Shown here piece by piece: positions 59,020-64,000 of a stretch of 64,000 bases of DNA. The position numbers and the translations under genes are program-made. Location of the stretch: NCBI RefSeq assembly GCF_036785885.1, contig NC_092320.1, positions 15,563,557 through 15,627,556 of the forward strand. Direction: 5' to 3'. The DNA is from Coffea arabica (lineage: Eukaryota; Streptophyta; Magnoliopsida; Gentianales; Rubiaceae). Position 1 is the stretch's first letter; each line of letters begins with the position of its first letter. The notes beneath the pieces were generated by a model, which made no database searches, had not been told where the DNA came from, and saw only the letters and a program-made list of their open reading frames with translations.

Positions 59020-59637
59020 TTCTTCCTATAAGTGTATCAAACTTTGTTCAATTATTATACACTTTCGTTTTTGGAATGTTAAATGGATTTTTTGCTGATA
59101 GGTTAAGCGTACTAAATATACATTATGACTATCAAGAGGCATTGCATATGTTCGAGGGTGTAATCTCAGGCACATCTTAGTGTTAGAAATCCAATTACTT
59201 AATAAAGATTGTGAAACGAATTAATCTTTGACAACACGCCTTCTTTAATTACACAAGTCATAAATATCATGTCTTTTAAAAAAAAAAAAAATTCGTGAGA
59301 TCTTTCTCATGATTCACCAATGTTTATACGAGCATCAACCAAAAACATTTTATAGTAGGCCGAGAAATGATCAACATTGTCCCTGAAATCATTATAAGTT
59401 GAGGTCTAATTGTTCGCCATAATCTGAAAATACAAAAAAAAAAAAAAAAAAAAACAAAGCATAATTCTTTCCTATTAAGGTGTAACAAAACAAAAAAAAT
59501 ACAAGAACGTAATCCAAAATGACAAGCATTTCATCAAAGTTCATTCAAAACAAAAGAGAAGAGTTTCATAAACATATAATTTCCTTACCCTCCTCAAACA
59601 TAATTTATTATTTGCAGTTTCTCAATACTAGTTAATT

Positions 59638-62116
59638 TCATATTGGAAGTGGATTGAACCTAGCCTTTGGGACGCAAACTAAAGGACGAGCTTTCGGAAG
59701 GGTAATACCAGGTCCTTCTTCCATATCCACTTTACCATTTCCTTCACCATTAACATTCCACTCAAAGCACTGAAGCATTGCTGCAAGACTTGTTTGAACA
59801 ACTTGTAAAGCCAATGAAGTTCCAGGGCAACCTCTTCTCCCACTCCCAAATGGCAACAGATGAAAATGCTGCCCCCTTACATCTGGCTGGCTTTTGCTGA
59901 CATTCCCCACTTCAAAAACAAACCTCTCTGGACGAAATTCAAGTGGATTCTCCCAGTAATTGGGGTCCCTTCCAATAGCCCATACGTTAACGAGAAGTCG
60001 AGTTTTTGCTGGTATGTGGTAACCTGCAACTTCGCAGTCTTCACTAGACTCTCTTACGATCATCGGCCCTGTTGGATGAAGCCTCAGAGTTTCTTTTACT
60101 ATAGCTTGAAGGTAAGGAAGTTTTGAAATATCTGATTCATCTATAAGTCCGTTTTTTCCTATGTTAGAGTCAATCTCTTGGACTGCCTTTTGCATAATGT
60201 GTGGATGGTTGATTAACTCTGACAGTGCCCATTCTAGTGTAATGGCTGAAGTGTCAGTCCCAGCTGCAAATATGTCCTGCAAGAATTTGAAACAGATTTC
60301 AATTTCATCATCAGACTGAACTGCCATACTTCCTATCACATTCATCGGACGAGATCTCTACAGACATGATATTTACTGACTCAGAATACGAGGGTTTCTC
60401 AACCAGCTCCAAGAATTTTCTGAACTTGACAAAAAATTTTTTTAGGTGTGTCTTTTCAGCGTGCAATTTGATCTTTGGAAGATGATTGAGGTGAAGAAAA
60501 AGTTTAACTAAAAAGCCCATGAAACAAATCCATGAATTCCGTGATCCATGGGCAACAAATTCTCTCTTTTATCTTTTTTTTTTATTAAATATTTAATCCA
60601 ATTGCTGCAAGTTAAGCAAGCCTATCAGCATCCGAACATCATCTGAATCAGAAGTCAAGAATCCAAGTTGGCCCACACGGTACTATGTCTGAGTTCACAT
60701 CTTAGAAATCTTCATTTAGTTGGTTAATGTTGAGTCCAAAACTCCCCTAATTACGTTTGACAGCTTCTGAATTCTTTTATGTTCTCCTGACGAGGAATAT
60801 GGTACTTGGGGTTGGGACTTGGAAGCCGGCACTTCAAAGCATGCATTCATTTAAAAATACCCTGTGGTACAGAGTAGCATGCCACTGATATGGACATGGA
60901 AGCAAGGAAACGGGAAAAAGTTCCTAAGTCACTGGAGCATGCAGAAAATTTAAGCACTCTCACTCCACTTGCCACAAAAACAGGGCATTTAGTATACTTT
61001 AACTGCAAAATTGTTGTGTGTACCGTATATTTCTTGAGCAGATCAAATGAACAATCATCTAGTTTCGACCTTTGACTATTTTGATGAACATCCTGTGTCT
61101 GATGTATTGACTACCCTGATGGTAGTAGATGCGGTATTCTTGTTGCAGAAATCAACTGCGACAATAAAAGGTAAAAGTAAACAAGAGGAGGCTGCCATGA
61201 GTTTTACCAGGATAAAAGCCTTGATGTTCTCTCTTGTCAGTCTTATGTCTGAGCTTTCATCTTCGGATATATCGAGCAATATATCAAGTAGATCCTTCAT
61301 TTGTTGACCTGCATCATTGTTATGCCGACGCTTCGTCCTTGTCTCTTGATGTTCCTCTAGGATCTTCTCAATCATTACGTCAAACCTCTCAGCCACATCT
61401 CTAATCCTCTTCTTAAATCCCTGCAAATCCAAATTCTTGCAAAACCAGATAAAATCAGATACATTAAACTTCCCAGTGAGCTCTGCTATCTCATGAATTA
61501 TTGTCTTTATGTCTGCAGCCTCATTTTCATTCTCAGAGCATCGTCTGCTCATAACCATTCTTGATACCAAATTGTTTGCTAGCCTAATGAGTTCTGCACC
61601 AACATCAACTGCCTCACCAGCTTTAGATTTTCGCGATAGCAGCTCCATAAAACGCGTTATCTCATTGCGTCTAACTGGAAGTAACAGGTCTAGTGTCCGA
61701 CCTCCAAGAAGTTCAGTCATGCATAGCTTTTTCATGAACTTCCAAAAAGGTCCATAGGGGGCAAAGGAAAAATCCTGTGAACCATATGTTATGTAGTCAA
61801 CAACAGCAGAATTGGGTCGGTTAGAAAAGGAATTTTCATGTGTTTTGAGGAACTCTTTCGCCATTTCGGGTGAAGAAGCAACAACACAAGGAACAGACCC
61901 AAGGAACAAGTGAAGTAAAGGTCCATAGCGATTTGAGAGCCTGTGGAGAGCTTGATGGGGTATTGGAGCAAGAAGATGGAGGTGACCGATGATCGGAAAG
62001 GCTAACGGGCTTGGAGGAAGGCGAGAAAGTTTTCGATTTGTGAATAGTACACGGAGGAGAACGGTGGGGATTAGCCAAATAAGGAACAGAAAAATGTAGC
62101 CCTGGATACCGGCCAT
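59638..62116 (-). CDS. Cytochrome P450, CYP93A-like (copy D), two exons
   Basis: Exon 1 62116-61208, exon 2 60276-59638, with the same phase-0 GT-AG intron as copy A; 515 residues. Membrane anchor, hinge [15 protein letters not shown], ExxR, PERF and [10 protein letters not shown] (Cys453) are all present. Exon 2 encodes exactly the same 212 residues as copy A, while exon 1 differs at about 18 residues, among them S113, D115, S117 and F124 in the B-C loop. The pseudogene at 45630 shares the YGSQDF form, so copy D looks closer to the ancestral state there. The TATA-like CAATATAA lies at 62171-62178. Intact, predicted ER monooxygenase; substrate unknown. Confidence 0.9.
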
Positions 62117-63221
62117 GATTGAATGCTAATGTGAACTGACTTTGTAAAGCTGAAATTCCAGTGTTGCTGCTTATATTGAATAATCAAACTATCACAGTTG
62201 ATGTTTCCTTTTCGTTAAAGCCTTTGTCTTGTCTCGGAGGTGCGAAGAGTTGGTAAATCTTCATATTCCAAGGTTCTCCTTCCTGCACTTCTTTGATTTT
62301 ACCGATATTTATCTTTTAAAGATTCCAATTAACCCTGTGCTTTTTGCAACTGCATGCTGCTTTTGTCTTGCACCTTGACCGTTTCTAAAATTGCATCCAG
62401 ACAACAAGGATAAGATTTTGTTGCAGTTTTTAGCTGAATTCTTACTGAATCAGCTATAAATCCTGATTCAATTTTACATAATTCATTCTTTATAAAAAAA
62501 GGGAAAAAAATAGAATTTTCTACACATATTCCTGATATGCTCGTGTTGTGATGGATTTCAGACTCAGTGGTTCCTCACACTTGTTGCCTGTTCTAGTCAT
62601 GTATATTCTTGTAACTGAATAGAGTAAATTTTGCATGGTTTTTTAACATCTTTTCAATTTTACTAAGTAATCTAAACAACTAGAAGAATTTAGGAGGATT
62701 TTAAATCTTTCATCAAATCCCTCAATCCAAATGCAGCCTCCACTCCAAAATCAATGTTTATGCAATTCGCCCTCAATCCAAATGAATCCTATTTTGTTTG
62801 CACTACTTGAGCTTCTAACCGCTCATCCTATCTAAATATTTCTCTGCAAATCAATATAAGGTTTTCAATCCAGGCATGTTTTTGTTGTTAAAATTCACGT
62901 ATCGTCCTACTATTCTTCAGTTTTTTTTGTTATACAATTTGTCAGTGTTCTAGTATTCATATTCTCTTGCCTAATGTCACTTTTGGTTTCCTGAAAATCC
63001 ATTCTGGCCGGCAAACTTTCTTGAAATAATAGACAAATCGCTACTGTTTGTACTCCTTGGTCATAATTTTTGTCCCTAAACGAGTAGTTGAATAATGCAA
63101 CTCACTTTTCATGTATGTCGTTTTCATTCTTCTCTAATTTTGCTCCTCAATTTTCTACAGTCCAAGACTCCAAGTCAGGGCAGAAACTAAAAATTACCTC
63201 AGACAACGACTTTAATTACTT

Positions 63222-63619
63222 TTTTTTTTCAGAAATTGAAATAAACTCGCACACACTTAATTAGACTAAGCACGAGAGTTAACAGTTAAATCGGCCCGAA
63301 AGCAATCTAATGAGGGATCCATAAGAAACACTCGTCCAGCCAATTGGTGACAGGAAGATACTCTCATGATCCTTAAATCCAGAGTGAAGACCCCACGATC
63401 AATCGATGTGGAATGGTGACCCAACCCCCCATGCACACCCTCACCAAATTATGGCTTGCTTAATTAGACTAAACACGAGAGTTAACAGTTAAATCGGTCC
63501 AAAAGCAATTTAAGAAGGAACCCAGAAAAAATAATCATCCAGTCAATTGGTGATAGAAAAGTGCTCTGATGATCCTTAAATCCAGAGCGAAAATCCAACG
63601 ATCAACCGAGGAGGGATGG
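63222..63619 (-). mobile_element. Dimeric SINE-like retroposon
   Basis: About 398 bp present only in duplication copy 2. It is flanked by a perfect 21-bp direct repeat starting agacaacgac (63201-63221 and 63620-63640). Next to the left copy is a T run (63222-63229), that is, an A tail on the - strand. The body is two diverged direct units about 203 bp apart (cttaattagactaa at 63256 and 63459). Long target copies and an A tail indicate L1-type retroposition. I could not see clear pol III A and B boxes, and the source RNA is unknown. Confidence 0.75.
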
Positions 63620-63920
63620 AGACAACGACTTTAATTACTTGATCAACGCAAATTATTTCGTCAGTGGCTATCAAGAAAGACTTTTCCAAATCAATCATTG
63701 CAAAGTCAGGACTCAGGAGATCTAATCCCCTGCCTTCGGCCCTTCACTTTAAACTCGGGGCCAATCCTCCGTCTTCCGATTGGGCCACTCGCTAACAATG
63801 CAAAGAGAGCCTTGCTCTTCTGGCGCTGTCCTGCTTTCATCCAAAAGTAAATTAGTACTCAATTAGAAGGATCCCTAACGAAAATTTATTAAGCTCTTCG
63901 ACGCAAAATCTAATTGGAAA

Positions 63921-64000
63921 GGGTTATTGTATTTTACCCCCCTAACGTTTTGAACTACTATTAATTTCTTCGTTAACATTAATTTATTTTGTTAGTTGCT
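63921..64000. mobile_element. Start of the older Mutator-like element (copy 2 of 31852)
   Basis: gggttattgtattttaccc to the window end; lacks the 3.1-kb insertion that splits the copy-1 version. Confidence 0.6.

Larger units (their letters stand above)
59023..64000. repeat. Segmental duplication, copy 2 (runs off the window)
   Basis: Matches copy 1 from ttcctataagtgtatcaaac onward. Copy-2-only sequences: about 46 bp near 62237, about 260 bp near 62655-62920, and the retroposon at 63222-63619. Confidence 0.95.

Overview
The window reads as nuclear DNA of a dicot plant. It is AT-rich, its genes have GT-AG introns, it carries TATA boxes and many plant transposon types, and it holds three typical plant gene families: germin-like proteins, polygalacturonase-inhibiting proteins (PGIPs) and CYP93-type cytochrome P450s. 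An asterid (perhaps Rubiaceae-like) is my guess from the feel of the genes; the sequence does not prove it.

Layout. 1-156 is the 3' end of a germin-like gene. 4.4-17.4 kb is a PGIP cluster: a broken copy with an inverted N-terminal piece (4405-5421), two full-length genes (9581-10585 and 14393-15415, + strand) and a compact 216-residue gene missing about five leucine-rich repeats (16720-17370, - strand). 20.2-23.9 kb is a five-exon single gene for an ABHD18/DUF2048 alpha/beta hydrolase (- strand). From 26 kb to the end is a P450 array, all on the - strand: an intact two-exon CYP93A-like gene (26005-28485), an exon-2 fragment lacking the heme cysteine (about 36650-37180), a pseudogene split by a Ty1/copia element (39114-45630), and a second intact gene (59638-62116).

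The two intact P450 genes lie in a direct segmental duplication (about 25365-35066 and 59023 to beyond the window end). Comparing the two copies gives filled and empty sites that date several insertions as later than the duplication: a candidate Pack-MULE (28904-30160), a TIR element at 30422-31453, a 3.1-kb TIR element full of AT-rich tandem repeats (31912-35043), and a dimeric SINE-like retroposon in copy 2 (63222-63619).

Mobile DNA dominates. I could define target-site duplications (TSDs) for seven complete Mutator-like elements (9 bp), three GC-rich hAT-type elements (8 bp), a degenerate copia element (5 bp) and two LTR elements that encode only Gag (5 bp each), one nested in the 3' LTR of the other. 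The inner one keeps an uninterrupted 515-residue Gag and no pol. Both Gag-only elements carry clusters of the palindrome TCGGACGTCCGA upstream of the LTR TATA box; this is the most unusual signal in the window.

Functionally, the PGIPs are predicted cell-wall defence proteins and the CYP93A-like P450s predicted ER enzymes of phenylpropanoid/flavonoid-type metabolism. Both families show local duplication, recombination and gene death. No tRNA, rRNA or CRISPR features were seen.
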